64,000 bases of DNA from Dicyema japonicum. Its lineage: Eukaryota; Dicyemida; Rhombozoa; Dicyemidae. Both the position numbers and the translations under genes were made by a program. Location: contig RDEW01000012.1 in NCBI GenBank assembly GCA_011109175.1, positions 76,525 to 140,524 of the forward strand, given 5' to 3'. Each line of letters starts with the position of its first letter. Within the stretch, counting starts at the first letter, position 1. Shown piece by piece: positions 12,301 to 25,500 of this stretch. The notes under the pieces are model-generated. The model made no database searches. It was not told where the DNA came from and saw only the letters and a list, made by a program, of their open reading frames with translations.

Positions 12301-12825
12301 ACAATACATGAGGAAGGCAAGAGGAAGAGGGGACAAGAAGCGTTTAAAAATTTCTTAGTAGCAAATGGATTCGATACTTGCAAATTCTTAATGATTTAAC
12401 GATGCAGTCAGTTATCCGTCTTAACTCAACATGTATGATAGAAAACGGCCGGATGGAATGTCCATCTTTACGTTTGAATCAAAGAAGCCTCTGGCCTGGG
12501 ACGTCATTCAACTCGAAAAAGTCCACCGTGAGGAGGAATATGATCAATGATTTCGTATCAACAGTAGGCATTTGTCGAAAAGAGCTGTGGAACGACAATT
12601 AACGGACGATTTTGAAGCTACTTTTGATATGTTTTATAAGTATCTATCGAAAATTATAGGATGGATTTGAATTTCCTCATCTGATCAGTTCTGTGAAATT
12701 ATCAATCAAATCTTTTCCAGACCAGGACCTCCCTATGAGTATAAGGGACTTGTGTTAGTGCATGCATTTTCAGATAAATGTTTGATAGCCGACCTCCTAT
12801 ATGTTAGTGAGGTATAATTGTAGTC
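12300..12825 (+). pseudogene. Possible LINE-Y internal fragment
   Basis: A frame-shifted plus-strand reading gives 'ANGFDTCKFL' and then 'RPDGMSIFTFESKKPLAWDV'. The RPDG...WDV pattern resembles the PD-(D/E)XK-like segment found upstream of the C-terminus in LINEs related to the fragment at 12836. The spacing to that C-terminal piece is too long for one continuous element. This is an inference from short matches. Confidence 0.3.
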
Positions 12826-13178
12826 AACTTTCAATGCTCAGCTCGGCGCAGTCTGCTGGATCGGCAGCCGATATGGCCGAAAAAATCAAGATTAAAAAAT
12901 ATGGCGAAATTGGAGACCGCTACCGTTTTGTACCGATAGCAATCGAGACGTCTGGTGCGGCTGGAAGTATTACAGCCTCTTTCCTAAAGGAAATCGGGGG
13001 GAAAATTGGCCCACCGCAAGAAAGACGGGAAGCGGTCTGGCTGAGGCAAAGAATTGGTATCGCTGTTATTCGCGGAAACGCTTACTCCGTGATGTCAGCA
13101 GCCGCTCTCCCCCATAGTTAATAAATAATATTTTATTGTTAATAAATTTTTGTTTTAAAAAAAAAAAAAACTTTCAAT
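12826..13178 (+). mobile_element. 5'-truncated LINE-Y copy with poly(A) and target duplication
   Basis: An open frame at 12839-13121 encodes only the C-terminus of a LINE protein: 'AGSAADMAEK', 'YRFVPIAIETSGAAGS', then 'WLRQRIGIAVIRGNAYS'. In related LINEs this pattern lies at the extreme C-terminus. About 30 bp after the stop comes a run of 14 A residues (13157-13170). The insert is flanked by 'aactttcaat' at 12826-12835 and again at 13169-13178, the second copy abutting the poly(A) tail. GC content is higher than in the surroundings. A truncated 5' end, poly(A) and short target duplication are the hallmarks of target-primed reverse transcription. Confidence 0.75.
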
Positions 13179-13252
13179 CCTAATAGTGGATAATTGATGA
13201 GTAAAGATAACCTTTATTAAAAGCCGAATAATAAAATAATAGGAAAAAAATA

Positions 13253-16200
13253 TTAAAAACTAATAAGTCTGAGAAGAAAAGCCTTATCAACTTGTGAGAG
13301 TGAGCGTACACAAGCCGCATAAAGTGGTTCATTTTTCTATTAATAATAATAATAAATACATTAATTTGTTTAAGTATTGTAAGGCAACGTAAACAAACAT
13401 TGGAAGACAAATCATCAAAGACATTTTGTTTAAAAGCTTCCATTATTATATATACGATTTTTGGAAGATTAATACAATTGTTACCCAAAACTCTTTCATC
13501 ATTTCTACAATATCATAAAATAGTACTGTTCGATAGAGGAACAAAAGAAATCATAAATTAACTCACACTCTTCTGTATCCTCATAAACTGGAAGCCAGTC
13601 GATAATATTAGAAAAAATCAATTCAGAACTGTATATTTCTGGATTATTACAAAATTTATAAATTTTGATAACAGCAGCTATTGCATTTTCAGTAGAGAAT
13701 TGATTGTCCTCTGAATGTGCATCAGGTAGATAAATTGCATTAAAAATTAGATCCTTAACATCTAGCATTAAAATATAGAATACCCATAATATCTTTGTGA
13801 AATAGTGAACTTGACTTGGCCATTAGTCCAAAACCATAAAATGAAATTTGTCTTATCTTAGAAAATTGATCAGAGCATCCATTCTTCATAGCATAAATAA
13901 AGTCATCTCTATAATTATATGAGGACTAAATATAATTAATATTACAACCTCTCCACTATATTTAATCATATTATCCCAAATACAAAATCCATAATATCTT
14001 TCCAAATGTGATCTATCAGGTTCCTTTGAATAAATAATTAAATAAAACAATTAATTTAATAAAATGATGTTTCATATTATTGAAATATGGAAGGAAGGAT
14101 TGACCATATATTATGAACAGAGACTCAATAATTTCATCAACTCCATCCAACACATTAGAAGCATCGTCATTCTTAGTAATAACAAATACTAACCATATTT
14201 TGTATTTCATCCTCTACATATTCGTCATAATCTTCGTCAACACGTTTAACTACAATTAATTATATTATTACGTCTAAGTTTGTCCACTGATACAAAATGT
14301 CTGTCATAAATATAATTAAGGTTATCAATCAATTGAATAAATACTTTTTCTGTGGGTATTGACATTTTCCCAAGACAATTAATGCACTATAATTTATTTT
14401 ACTAAAAAACTTGAGAAATAGAAACAAGTATGGAGGATAAAACAAAATCATCATTCTCTTTTCTAATTCTGTCAAACAAATCCGGCCAAATAGAATTCCA
14501 TAGAGTATTTGTATATTCAGGATAATTCTTTTGCATTGAGCATTCAAGAATGGAATGAAAACATTCAGCAGAAGCAGACCTTACATCTATTATAATTACA
14601 ATATAAAACCATCTGTGTAAAAGAATGATAAATTCTTTAATAGAATAGGAATGAGTTGGTCAATATAATGAATAAATCCATCTTTAGACTGTTTTGCATA
14701 AACACAAATCATTCGACAGGCTGTCGCCTTGTCTTCCAATCCTGTCATTTTAAATCCTATCGTCTTTCCATTAGCGTACTGAACAAGAGTCCAATCAGGG
14801 TCATCCTTCAAAGATTCACTTTCTAATAAATTTGAAAACAGAAATACCATCAAAAAGTTGTACCTGAGGTTGGAAAGAAGCAGCATTTATGACAGGCTGA
14901 ATAATATTGTGAATAAAACCAGAAAACTCAGAACCAAATATTTCAGAAAATCTTCCCCAAGCAGGCATAATATAGGAAAGCTATAAATAATTATAAACCT
15001 AACTAATGGATCATCTGCCTGAATACTAATATTTGTTGTACTGTGTCTTACAAACAATGCCATAACATCAGCCAAATCTGGACGAAACTAAGGTTAAGCA
15101 TTGTACATTACTTTATCAACCCCTACAGCAACTGCAATCAAACTTAAACACTCAATTGCTTTGCATCGTAAAAGAGAGAAATTATTTCCACTAGCATTTT
15201 CAAGAATAAATTTGAGGAATTGTACAACACTATAATAAATATACACAATACTCATAATAATCACAAAATTTATCTTTGGAAGCACATGCCACAGCTGCAA
15301 TGGTAGTTATCATTTGTTGAAGTACGCCTGTCTTTGATGGATCATTATTTAACTATACATAAATACACAATATACCTCATTTGCTTTTATTTTCATTACT
15401 TCAACTATTGTAGGAGCAATGTAGGGAAGATATGCTTGAAACACATGTTCTTTAGCACCCTGTGCAAAATTAACAATGGTAATTCCAGCAGCCACCTGAA
15501 CCACTGGACAGTAAAAATCCTTCAATAAAGGAATCAATGTTTGAATAATCTATAATTAATTATTATGTGACCTGAATAGCATAATTCTGTTGAACATCAG
15601 GTTCATAGGTAATACAGAGGATAGAAAGCGTATTACAACAGAAAGCTCTAACACGTGGGTGCTAATGTATATTAAAATATAATACATTATCACTGCATAG
15701 TGGAATCAAATAATTAATAGCATTTTGCAAACATGGTTTAAGTAAAGCAGAACAAGTGTTTGCTAATACTCCAATACATATAACACTAGCATATCTCTCC
15801 TTCCAATTGTCTACAATTACATATAATTAATACTGCTAATGACATTCTGACTTATTATGTCAGATAATATAGGAAAACCAATTTTAGGACTAATTGATGT
15901 GAGAATCCTCTCAAGAGAATAAACAACAGATTGAAAATTACTAAAATATGAAAACCAACTGACCAATCATCTTCATTACCAGAATCATCCATCACCCAAC
16001 TCTCGTCAAACTCAATCTCTGAAATACATGAGAATATCGACGTGACTTTATTTAAAGTGAACAAATACACATATTAGTAATCAAAGAAGAAGCTCTCTTT
16101 CTGATCATAGAAGCACATGATTCTACAAAAGTAGCCATCATCTCTAATGGTAATTCTCTAAGATGCATTGGTGAATCTTCAGAAATTACCTGAAAGTTAA

Positions 16201-17082
16201 TGATAATAATACCTCTATTAAAAATTTAAGTAAGTCGAATGTAATATAACGTAAAAATTCAGGATTTGATTCAATAAGAAGTATTAAAGCTTCCAGTGAT
16301 GTTTGGTTAGAATCAGCACCAGTTTGAATAATTTTAGAAATCAAATTTAGCAATGGATGTGCAAAATCTCTGTAATAATTGCATACAGATTGACATGAGG
16401 ACAAATATTTAGAAAGAGATTTAATCCCTTGAAGTCTAACCTATAACTAAAAATCACTAACATTGTTACGTAATTATCAAGTGAGTCATCCATTAGACAA
16501 CGATTAAATAATGACTTTATTTGAGGACGCATAGACTCCTCACAACATACAAAAACTAGAGGAAAAGAACTATTAATAAATATACATAAATACTCAATAA
16601 TGAGAAGAGAACAATAAAACAATTCTTGGTTTTGAGAATTTAATATAAAAAAAACGAGTTCAGTCCAAATAGAACGTTCGTGATCTTAAAATATATATTT
16701 AATTGATAACCATATAACTGACTGCCAAGTTGTGAAATTAATTGACAAATATGTCTATGTTCTGCAGTGCTTGTTTGTTGTAAATAATTAAGTAATTTAG
16801 TCTTAATTTCTTGTTTTAGTTGGTTAGAACATTGAGACCATATCTCGTTAAAATTAGTAGATAGTAATGATCGACAGATTACTGCAGAAAATTGTTTGAC
16901 TGAAAGTTCTGCCTCACTACCCACAATTAGTCTCATAAGCATTCCGAATTTATTATAACTTGTAATACTGTCATATATTTTCTTCGTTTAAAATATATAA
17001 TTACTTGTGCATTCATACGAATATCACTGTCAGGAGAATTTAAGCTTTCAATTAGACTAATATACTGACTAACTTCTTCCAT
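13253..17082 (-). CDS. IPO5: Importin-5 (karyopherin beta-3) homologue
   Basis: A nuclear import receptor built of HEAT repeats, expected to carry cargo through nuclear pores and release it on RanGTP. The start ATG is at 17080-17082, giving 'MEEVSQYISLIESLNSPDSD', like the first HEAT helix of importin-5. Conserved stretches follow in order: 'SAVICRSLLS' (about 16880); the acidic 'IEFDESWVMDDSGNEDDW' (about 16000); 'RCKAIECLSLIAVAVGVDK' (about 15130); 'IGFKMTGLEDKATACRMI' (about 14740); 'NDDASNVLDGVDEIIESLF' (about 14150); 'IIDWLPVYEDTEECELIYDF' (about 13560); 'LGNNCINLPKI' (about 13470). The frame must be threaded through many introns of roughly 18-25 nt, for example 23 nt after residue 26 and a 23-nt last intron. 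The final exon ends '...LSQVDKAFLLRLISF' with TAA at 13253-13255. Predicted length is close to the 1,097 residues of human IPO5. I did not place every intron. Confidence 0.93.
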
Positions 17083-17216
17083 CACAAAAAATGATGAACG
17101 TTCTATTTTTAAATTAATTTTAGTAAAAAATTTAACAAAATAATGATAATTTTAAATTATTTTCATTAATTTTGTATGTATGATTGTTAAAAATTTATTA
17201 TACAATGAGCTTTATT

Positions 17217-19480
17217 TGGTTGAGCTGGTGACGTGGCTCTATTGCACACATGTCTTTTTCGTGCTTTTCTTCGGGATCCTGATTCTGCACCCTTCGAATT
17301 GCCCACACTACGGCATGGGATTTGCAATACAAAAAGAACTGAACAATCGAATCCACAAGACGTGGTGGGTGAGCGATAGAATATGTGTTTTACAATTAAA
17401 ATACGGTGAAAGGAACAATTCCATAATCTCCATTATTAATGTATATGCACCAACTTCGGTGAGAGTATCAATCAATGGAAATGAACTAGACGACTCCTAT
17501 TCCTCCTTGTCGCAAGTATATGCATCTTTGGAAACATCGTTCATGATATACATTGCCGGAGATTGGAACGCAAAGGCAGGACGTGGGAGTAGTCACGAAA
17601 AATTCATGGGAAGCCATGGAAGAGGGAGCAGGAACCAGTCAGACTATTTCTATGCAATACTGCTTTCAAGCACTCAGCAAGACATAAGACGACATGGAGC
17701 TGCTATCGAAAGGACAAATCTGGGACTATCAAGCCTATATATAACCAAATAGATTACATTATCTGCAAACAAGCCTACAAGGCATTTACTAACAGATTCT
17801 CGGAGCTACAGTGGGACACTAGTAGATAGTGATCACAGATTGGTTGTGGCACGTTTCCTTTTCAAACGATATTTTGGGGTTTCCAAAGCGGCTGGCATAA
17901 GGATATCTGAAGGGAGGTTCGCAGTGGAGCAACTCTGCATGGTGGGACCGACTCGGGAAAGCTATCAAAAAATATTGAGAGAAAAGATCAGACAGTGGAA
18001 TAAAGAAAAAATGCCTGGGGAGCTGTGGCAAGACACCATCGATGCAATAAAGTGCGCGGGCTATTCAACAACTTGAGTAAAACCGAAGCATTTCAACGGA
18101 CAATATGACCACGAGTTTGAAGAATTATCCAAATTGCAGAGGAACCTACGTTTGCAGGTCGAAACCTGTTAGGACCAGGCAAAGGAACAGACTCTAAGAG
18201 TCATGCGGAACCAAACCTGTATAAAATAAAGAAAAGAACGAGGGAAATAAAGGAAAATAAACTTGTTGGAATGGCTAAAGAAGTAGAAAGGCTCAAAAAC
18301 GGAGTGCAGATGTTCAAAGTTGTTCATTTACTACATAGAGACACGCAGTCATCAAAAATCACAATAAATGATCAGTTTGGAAAGACTATGTTAAACAAAA
18401 ATGAAATTTTATCGGCCATATCCAGCCATTATCAGCAGGCCATCAATCAAAACCACGAGGAAAACATCAAACAATTCGATGGTGAAGCACGAGAACTAAA
18501 TATTCCGAAAACGAATCTGGAAACAAAAAAAGCCCTGGATAAATTAAACAACAATAGAGCTGCTGACCCTGACAACATAAATGCAGAACTTCTCAAATAT
18601 GCACCGACCGAGATCTCTGAGCTATTAACTGAAATATACAACAAAATATTCAAATACAACTCACCCCTGGAAATAGGTAATGGCACACTAATTGCACTAC
18701 AAAAACCGGGCAAAGCTACGGATTAAGACCCATCGTACTATTGACGACTCTACGCAAGACACTATCACTTATAGTGTTGAATAGGACTGGACCTGACATT
18801 GAGAACTTTCTCTCTCACGGTCAAAGCGGATTCAGGCCAGAGAGATCTACAGCTGATGTGGTCTGGGGACATCGATGGCTTTGTGCAACACATTAAATAA
18901 AACAATTTACTGGGAATGGCCTCTAAGAGAAGAGTGAGGAAGTTAGGGTATTTAATAGGAGACTGGGAAGAGATTAAAAAGATGAAAGCTTTAGCAACAA
19001 TGGCACTAAAGAAATACAGTCCATATGGGTGAGTAGTTCTTATGTAACATTCAAAATAAAATTGTGACTCTACAACGCGTTTGTTCTCCCTTTGCTTCTG
19101 TATAATTATGGAGCATGGGGGTCAATCATTCACACTGAGGAAAAAAAACTCTCACCACAGAAATGAACTACTAATTACCGATATGATCTACCTATATCGA
19201 CATATATTGAAGAAGGGTCTCTTAACGACAATCCACGTGCAAATGATATACTACAGTCATCCAGAACAATATAATCAATGTCTATGCCCCACATTGTTGA
19301 TACGTGGACGGGTTATACTTATTCTACCACATACTATTAATTACATAAGTGAGTATAAAAATATCTTTTTATATTATTTGCATGGGATTGGAATTCAAAA
19401 GTTTTTACGGAAAAAAAACACTCCTGGCAACGTTCTAGTAAACTTTTTTGCAAATTCTTAATATGCAATATCACTCATCT
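17217..19480 (+). mobile_element. Defective LINE-A copy 1
   Basis: It begins 'ttggttgagctggtgacgt' at 17217, the same 5' end as the intact LINE-A (complement, ending at 25557) and as copy 2 at 57519. Compared with the intact element, the first part of the endonuclease is deleted: the leader jumps to 'PHYGMGFAIQKEL'. 'IINVYAPTSVRV' and 'IAGDWNAKAG' remain, but the frame breaks before the 'YNQIDYI' motif. A later segment (18271-18726) keeps the linker and RT start, including 'TKKALDKLNNNRAADPDNIN'. At about 18895 a deletion removes the RT core and joins to the C-terminal region ('RKLGYLIGDWEEIKKMKAL'), which is degraded past 19100. It cannot make an active protein. Confidence 0.8.
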
Positions 19481-20048
19481 TGTACGTTCATAAAAACCAC
19501 TTACATAAAGAAAAAACAAAAAATGAATTGTGACCGGTTCAGAATGAGATACGGTTGAATACGAGCCGTTAAATATCGATTTTAAATGTACCGATTTAAA
19601 CAGCCAATCAAACAAAATGGCAAACGTCCCAGATAACATGATTTATTCGCAAAACCCCAACTAACTAAACAAGGTAAGAGCCATTAACTAAAGAGGAAAG
19701 CCAAGATTTGGGGTCGTCTATATCGGGGCACTCTAATGAGACACCGTATGTCTCTTCTCCGTAAAAAACCCCAATTACAATGTGAGTTTCCACAAGCAAT
19801 GTAATAAATCACCGATTCTTCTTGTTTTTTTTCGTATTCGTCATCAATTTCAGATGCTAAAATCCAATCCATTTAGTTTCGTTTATAATTAGAACTTCCA
19901 TCTGGATCGTGCTGGCTATAGCAACCAGCACTGAGGCCCGTTTCCGAAGAGAACGGGCATTAATCAGGGTTATCCTGACTACTTCTGGTTTTTTCGGTGG
20001 CTGCCCTCTCTTCTTAAGAGCACTACTCTCTTCTCTGTGTTGAAGCTT

Positions 20049-20420
20049 CTACTGTTTCTTTTTTAGAAGGTTTCTTATTATATGTCGTATTCCAGCCAGT
20101 TTTAATTTCTTATTCGTTCCAGTATTGGAATCTTCACTTTCTCCATTATGGGCATTTTCTCGTTTTAGAAATAATTTTCCATTCGATTCTTTCCTTTTGT
20201 TTTTCTTCGCTATGTTAGCTTCAACAGCCTTGGGACATCTTCCATAATTGGCAAAGTGGATGGATGAACCACAATTCAAACGACTTATTATTGTTTATAA
20301 CCGGACACTGCGATCTTCTATGTGAATCAGAACAAACAAAGCATTTTTCAACACATCTCCATTAGGCCTGAAGTATGTTTCTCAAACTCGTAGTATATTT
20401 CTTCGTCTTGTAGCACCAGT
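20049..20420 (-). pseudogene. Gag-like zinc-knuckle fragment of a LINE ORF1
   Basis: The minus strand reads 'KCFVCSDSHRRSQCP', a CCHC knuckle, and after a one-base frame change 'NCGSSIHFANYGRCPKA', which matches the last knuckle of jockey-type LINE ORF1 proteins (usual form CxNCGGxHPANYRGCP). A lysine-rich tail follows to 20049. It lies inside the Ginger-like element but is not expected there, so it is probably a separate nested remnant. A further piece at 20760-20840 (+), 'LDHLYNQYIEPTIS', resembles the C-terminal 'LYKQYVEPTIGYA' block of LINE-B. Confidence 0.45.
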
Positions 20421-21130
20421 GGCACCACCTATTCACTAGTGGGACCACGGTTGCCGCTATTCACTAGTTTTTTTTAAACGTCCCAAGACAAGACGTCCCG
20501 TATTAATGATTGAACCTTAAATTTTTGAAAAAATGAAGTTTTATATCTGAACAAAGTTTGCTTTAAACTAGTCAAATTATCCACAACATTAAAAAATATA
20601 ATTTACATCATTTTAATTATTGATAATATAAATTTTATTGAATTAAAATTTCTACTAAACAGAAAAACGTCACTAAATGACTTTTCCTGATGATTTTCGG
20701 GACGCATTAAATAACATGCTATCTTCTCAAAGAAACTTTGTGAAGGTCCTCCTTGGACATTACAGAAGATCTTACAACTCGGCATTGGATCATCTCTACA
20801 ACCAGTATATCGAGCCGACTATCAGCTTGTCAATGCGGCCTTCAAAGGGAAATGAGTTCGACACCCCTGATTTAATGGATACTTTTTCTCTTAGTTACAT
20901 TGGTGATTTTGCAACTTCAATTCAAATTGTGTGTTTCAGCTGTGTCTCGTCAAATTGTTAGTTTTCTTACGTTCTGTTCGTTGTATAACTCTAATATATA
21001 TCCTTAAGTTTTCCTATCTCTGATGCAAAGCTGAAAGCTTAAGAACTCCTAACTCTAATAATATTATAAATGATCAAAAATAATAATAACTGTTTTTATT
21101 AGAAAAAATTGAGAAATTTATATTGTAAAA

Positions 21131-22478
21131 TTATTCTAGCTTTGCTAAGTCTCTGCTATTTTCTTGAATCACACTTACATCTTCTCCTAAATCAATCATT
21201 CCTGTATCAGATATTCCTTTAACATGATATATGAATGTATCAATGTGTTCGTTTAAGCCACTTTTTTGTGTTTTTTTAATATTATCAAGATAGACCCTTC
21301 TAACAACGCGATCACCGATGTTAAAGATAGAAATATCATTATTCCACCTTCTTTTAGTTAACATTTTTCTTTCAGCAATGTTTGAATTTAAAATTGCTTT
21401 TGTTCTCAAAGTTTCATTTGATGACCAAAACCATGCAAGATATTCAGTTGCTTCTGTATGTGTTTCTTCATTCCACGAATCAATTTGGTGGAATATTGCA
21501 TTTATTTCGTTTTCGGAGTAATGATTGTTAATAGTGTCATCCGCAGAGACTCCAAACACCAATTTGAATGGTGCGTGCAAGGTGGTTGAATGTTGCACCG
21601 AATTATATGAACTTGTGATTTCTTCAATGATGTCAATCCATTTAAAATTCAGATTCTCTGAAAAGCACGTTGAAGAAATCATAAATTTTAATGTCTAATT
21701 CAGACATTCTACCTGTCCCTGCACCCAACGACACCTAGGACGCCCTCTGACGTGTTTTATGCAATACGTACAGGATAACTCAAACATTTTTTGATTTACA
21801 AACTCCTTGCCATTATCGGTGTGCAAAATAGTTGGTTTTCCAAACATTAGAATTATACTCTTTATTGCATTTGACACCTCCATGGCCGATTTACTCTTTA
21901 GAGGTCTTGTCCAACAAAATTTGGAAAAAGAATCCATCCCAACCAAAAGCCAGCAAAAATTTTCATCGAAATTTGAATAGTGTCGTAGATCAACCAAATC
22001 AAAAATATACCTGAAATTAGAATATTTAACTAGTATTTTTCTCTCACTGTATATGCTCTGATAGGTGTTATAGTTGGTCGAGTGTTCATGAGCCGTCTTG
22101 CCAGACATTGTGAACAAGACCTGAGAACAACCATAACTTCATCTCTGCAAGATCCATAGACTAGATTCTTTAGAAGAGAAAGAATCACGACCAGGATGTC
22201 CATTTTTGAGGTGAACATTTTCAATAAATATCCTCTTCTGTTCATCTTCTTCCACAGCGAACACGTGCAAAAAAATTCCACTTGTTTTGAAAAAAAATAG
22301 TTGAGCCGGCAATGACTCTTTTAGTCTGAATAATGACGCAGTTCTTATGAAATTTCGTTTCTCCTTCAGCAAATTGGATGGTAAAATTTGGTATCTCAGA
22401 TAGGTTATTATTTCTTGCTTTTGTAGCAGAGTAAAGTAGACAACCTTCATAACAAAAAACAATAACAAGCGTGAGCAA
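21131..22478 (-). pseudogene. Ginger/KRBA2-like integrase, frame-broken
   Basis: The transposase of the surrounding element. Read on the minus strand, it shows an H2C2 zinc-binding region ('HLKNGHPGRD' and, after a frameshift, 'RSCSQCLARRL'), then the DDE core: 'LVGMDSFSKFCWTRPLKSK' (first D), 'PTILHTDNGKEFVNQ' (second D), and 'RGRPRCRWVQGQVE' (E). A single TAG at about 21697 follows in frame, where relatives have Q after 'VERLN'. Then come 'IIEEITSSYNSVQHSTTLHAP' as a conserved post-core block and the tail 'FNIGDRVVRRVYLDN'. Two to three frameshifts near the N-terminus plus the stop make it inactive. Relatives include Ginger transposases and domesticated KRBA2-type integrases. Confidence 0.8.
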
Positions 22479-22504
22479 AAATCTATTACTATTCTATCTG
22501 ATGT

Positions 22505-25500
22505 ATTATTATTATTATTATTATAAGCAACTACATAGAATCATATAAACTATAATTCTATTCGTGCCGCGTCGAACAATCCTCTTAATTAGCCTTTCCC
22601 ATCCCCTCCTGTCCGATGCCAAGTTCCGCAGACTACTAAGGTCTTCACCGTCCTTTAGTTGTCTGGTTACTGATCTCAGGTCACCATTAAGGACTTCCGG
22701 AAGAGTTATTCTTGGACGACCTCTGAACTTCTCCCCTGACGTATCGAAGTATTCTTCCATGACGACGTTTGCTGGCGTGTCTTGTTCCAATCTGAGAATA
22801 TGGCCAAACAATCTCCAGCGAGCCTTCATGATCATGGTGCTCAGAGGTCCGGAACCGCATCTTCTATATAAATTTTCACTCCCTACACGCATTGGCCACT
22901 TTAGTCCCAAGAGAGACCGAAGTTGCCTTCTGTGAAAGGAGTCAAGGTTTTGTTCGTCCGTTTTCGAAATTCCCCACGTCCCAGAGTTGTATGTTAGTAT
23001 GGGCCTCACGAACGCCTCATACAACCTGAGTCGGAGTGATGGCCCGACCGAGCATTTTCTTATCCAACATTTCATAAGTTTTTGCATAGTAACCGTAGAT
23101 AACAATTTTCTTCTTGCAATGTCTTCGGAGTCTCCGAGAAGAGAGCCAAGCTTTACGGTCTTCCTCCAACATTCACTATTGCGTAGTTCCATCCGCTTAA
23201 TTTCAACAATATCCGTTTTCTGAACATTCAGTGATAGACACCATTTGGCCAAACAGCCTGATGCAACCTCCAAGAGACGTAAGAGTGCTTCTTTGTCAGT
23301 CGAGATAAAGTCAACATCATCGGCATACACGATCTCCATAATATCATTGTTGTAATACTTCCGGAGGTCTTGCAGAGCCGATTCAAGGTATATAGCAAAC
23401 AATACTGGGGAAAGGGAATCTCCTTGGGGTGTGCCCACTGTTGAAATAATTTCCCGTGACAAACATTTTCCAATACGCACTCGTAACCTCGTGTTTGATA
23501 AGAGTATCCGTATCAGAATAACCGAGTCCTTATCCAGGAAACTTTCAAGCACTTCAATGAGTTTTCCCCGACGGACAGTGTCGAAAGCTCTGGTCAGATC
23601 AATTCCAAGGATAGTCTTTGAGCTCCGGAATCTTTGTTGAATAGCACATTGCCATCTATGGCACCATACTACATCAGCCGTTGATCTCCCTGTCCTAAAA
23701 CCACTCTGGCTCTGGGCCAAGTACCCGTCCACCGGCTCTTGGATCCGATTAAGAGTAATTAGGGCAAGGATCTTCCTTAAGGTGTTTAGAAGGATGACAG
23801 GGCGCAGGTTTTCAACTGGCCCAGGGGGTTTATTACCTTTTTGAACTGGTACTAGTATCCCCTTTCCAATTTCTGAAAAGTCCTTGTTTTCTATCATGTC
23901 ATTCAGCAATTTTGAGAGTTTATCTGCAAGTTCTGGAGGGCCAAATTTTAGCAATTCAGATGGTATATTATCTGGTCCTGGAGAGCGCCCAGATTTAAGT
24001 TTCCTTATCGCCATGCAAACCTCCTCCGGTGAAATGATCCGTTCAAGTGTTGTGTTCTTAGGCGTGAAATCTGATTTTTCTCCTTTTACAAAGAACAGTT
24101 GTTCAATATGCGATGCTATGAACTCTGTCTGTTCTGCAACATTTCCTATTGTTTTTCCATTTCTGTCATGCAAAATAAGTTTCACTGATTGGCTCTTCCT
24201 CCGTATTAGTCGTATAGCCATGAATGTCGCAGCATTGTCTTTAAGGTTTTCTACCTCTCTGATCTTGCTTTCCAACTGACTAGTGTGATGTAGTCTGTTT
24301 AGGAGTTTGATTTTTCTCTCAATTTGCCTTCGTTCTTGTTTCAGTTTGCAAACAGTCTGAGGATCGACAGTATTTTCGGATCTAAGCCTTAAGTTCTTCT
24401 GCAAATTCAATAGGGCTGACACTTCCGGGTGACGCTGACTGCTATGGGGTTTAAGTTCCCCCAAATGTTTGTCAGCAGCGGAAATGATCCCTCTCCTAGT
24501 TTCGAGCCATGCCTTTCCTGGTGAAAGATCCGATGCCGTATTATTAATTGAATCCGATACACATTCTTTATAGTCTGCTTGTACTTTTGGTGAAGAGCCC
24601 AAGAGTTCAGTCATATACCTTCTTGATCGCGTGGAATCTCCACCACGATGTGTTTGGAAGAAGCATCTTCTATTAGTTATCCCGTAGAGGAACTCCTCCG
24701 CAGTTGGACCAAGTCTTAAGCTGAATCTTGCTGACACAATTTTGTGATCACTGTTAACAGTTAGTCCTCCATAAGATCTCGAGTCCCGTAAGAGAGATTT
24801 GTCTTTTACTCGACACAGAATATAATCGATCTGATTATAAATCCTTATCAGATTTCCGGTGGTCGATAGTCTAGTGCCCATCCACGTTGTCTTGTGGCGT
24901 GCGGAATGTTGGAATTGAGTATTGCACAGGAATAAATCAAAGGATTCGCAGAAATATGCCAGAGCAGTACCAGAATAGTTCCTGATCCCCCTTCCATGTG
25001 GTCCAATAAAACGTTCGTGTCCTTGATGTACCCCAGCTTTAGCATTCCAATCACCAGCGATAAAGAGGAACGATGAAAACTTCAGAGAAGATACGACCTC
25101 GACAAGTTCTTCGTAGAAAACGTCCAATTCCTCTGGGTTTTTGGCAACACGGCCACTATGTGGGGCGTACACGTTCACAATGGAAATTAGTTGCCTGGAC
25201 TTCCCTTTGGGTCCAATAAGAAATTGAATAACACATATCCTGTCATCAATTTTCCAATATCGATGTAATCTGGGGAGCAAATTCTTGTGAACAGCGAAAC
25301 CCTGTCCATAGTGTTTACAGTACGATGGAAGGAGGATTAGTCTGTAGTCTCCAAGGTTTTCATCGAGTCCTTTTCTGAGCTTCGTCTCTTGGAGACAGCA
25401 AACAGAGCATCCATATTTTGCAAGGTCCAGACATAGTTGGTGCCTCTTCGACCAGTCATTAAGGCCCCTGGCATTGAAGGTAAGGGTAGAAAACCAAGGA

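Noticed and set aside
13180-17082. Separate small proteins at 13.2-17.0 kb (minus strand)
   Set aside because: Each short frame is one or two exons of importin-5 extended into introns; joined through 18-25-nt introns they form one protein.
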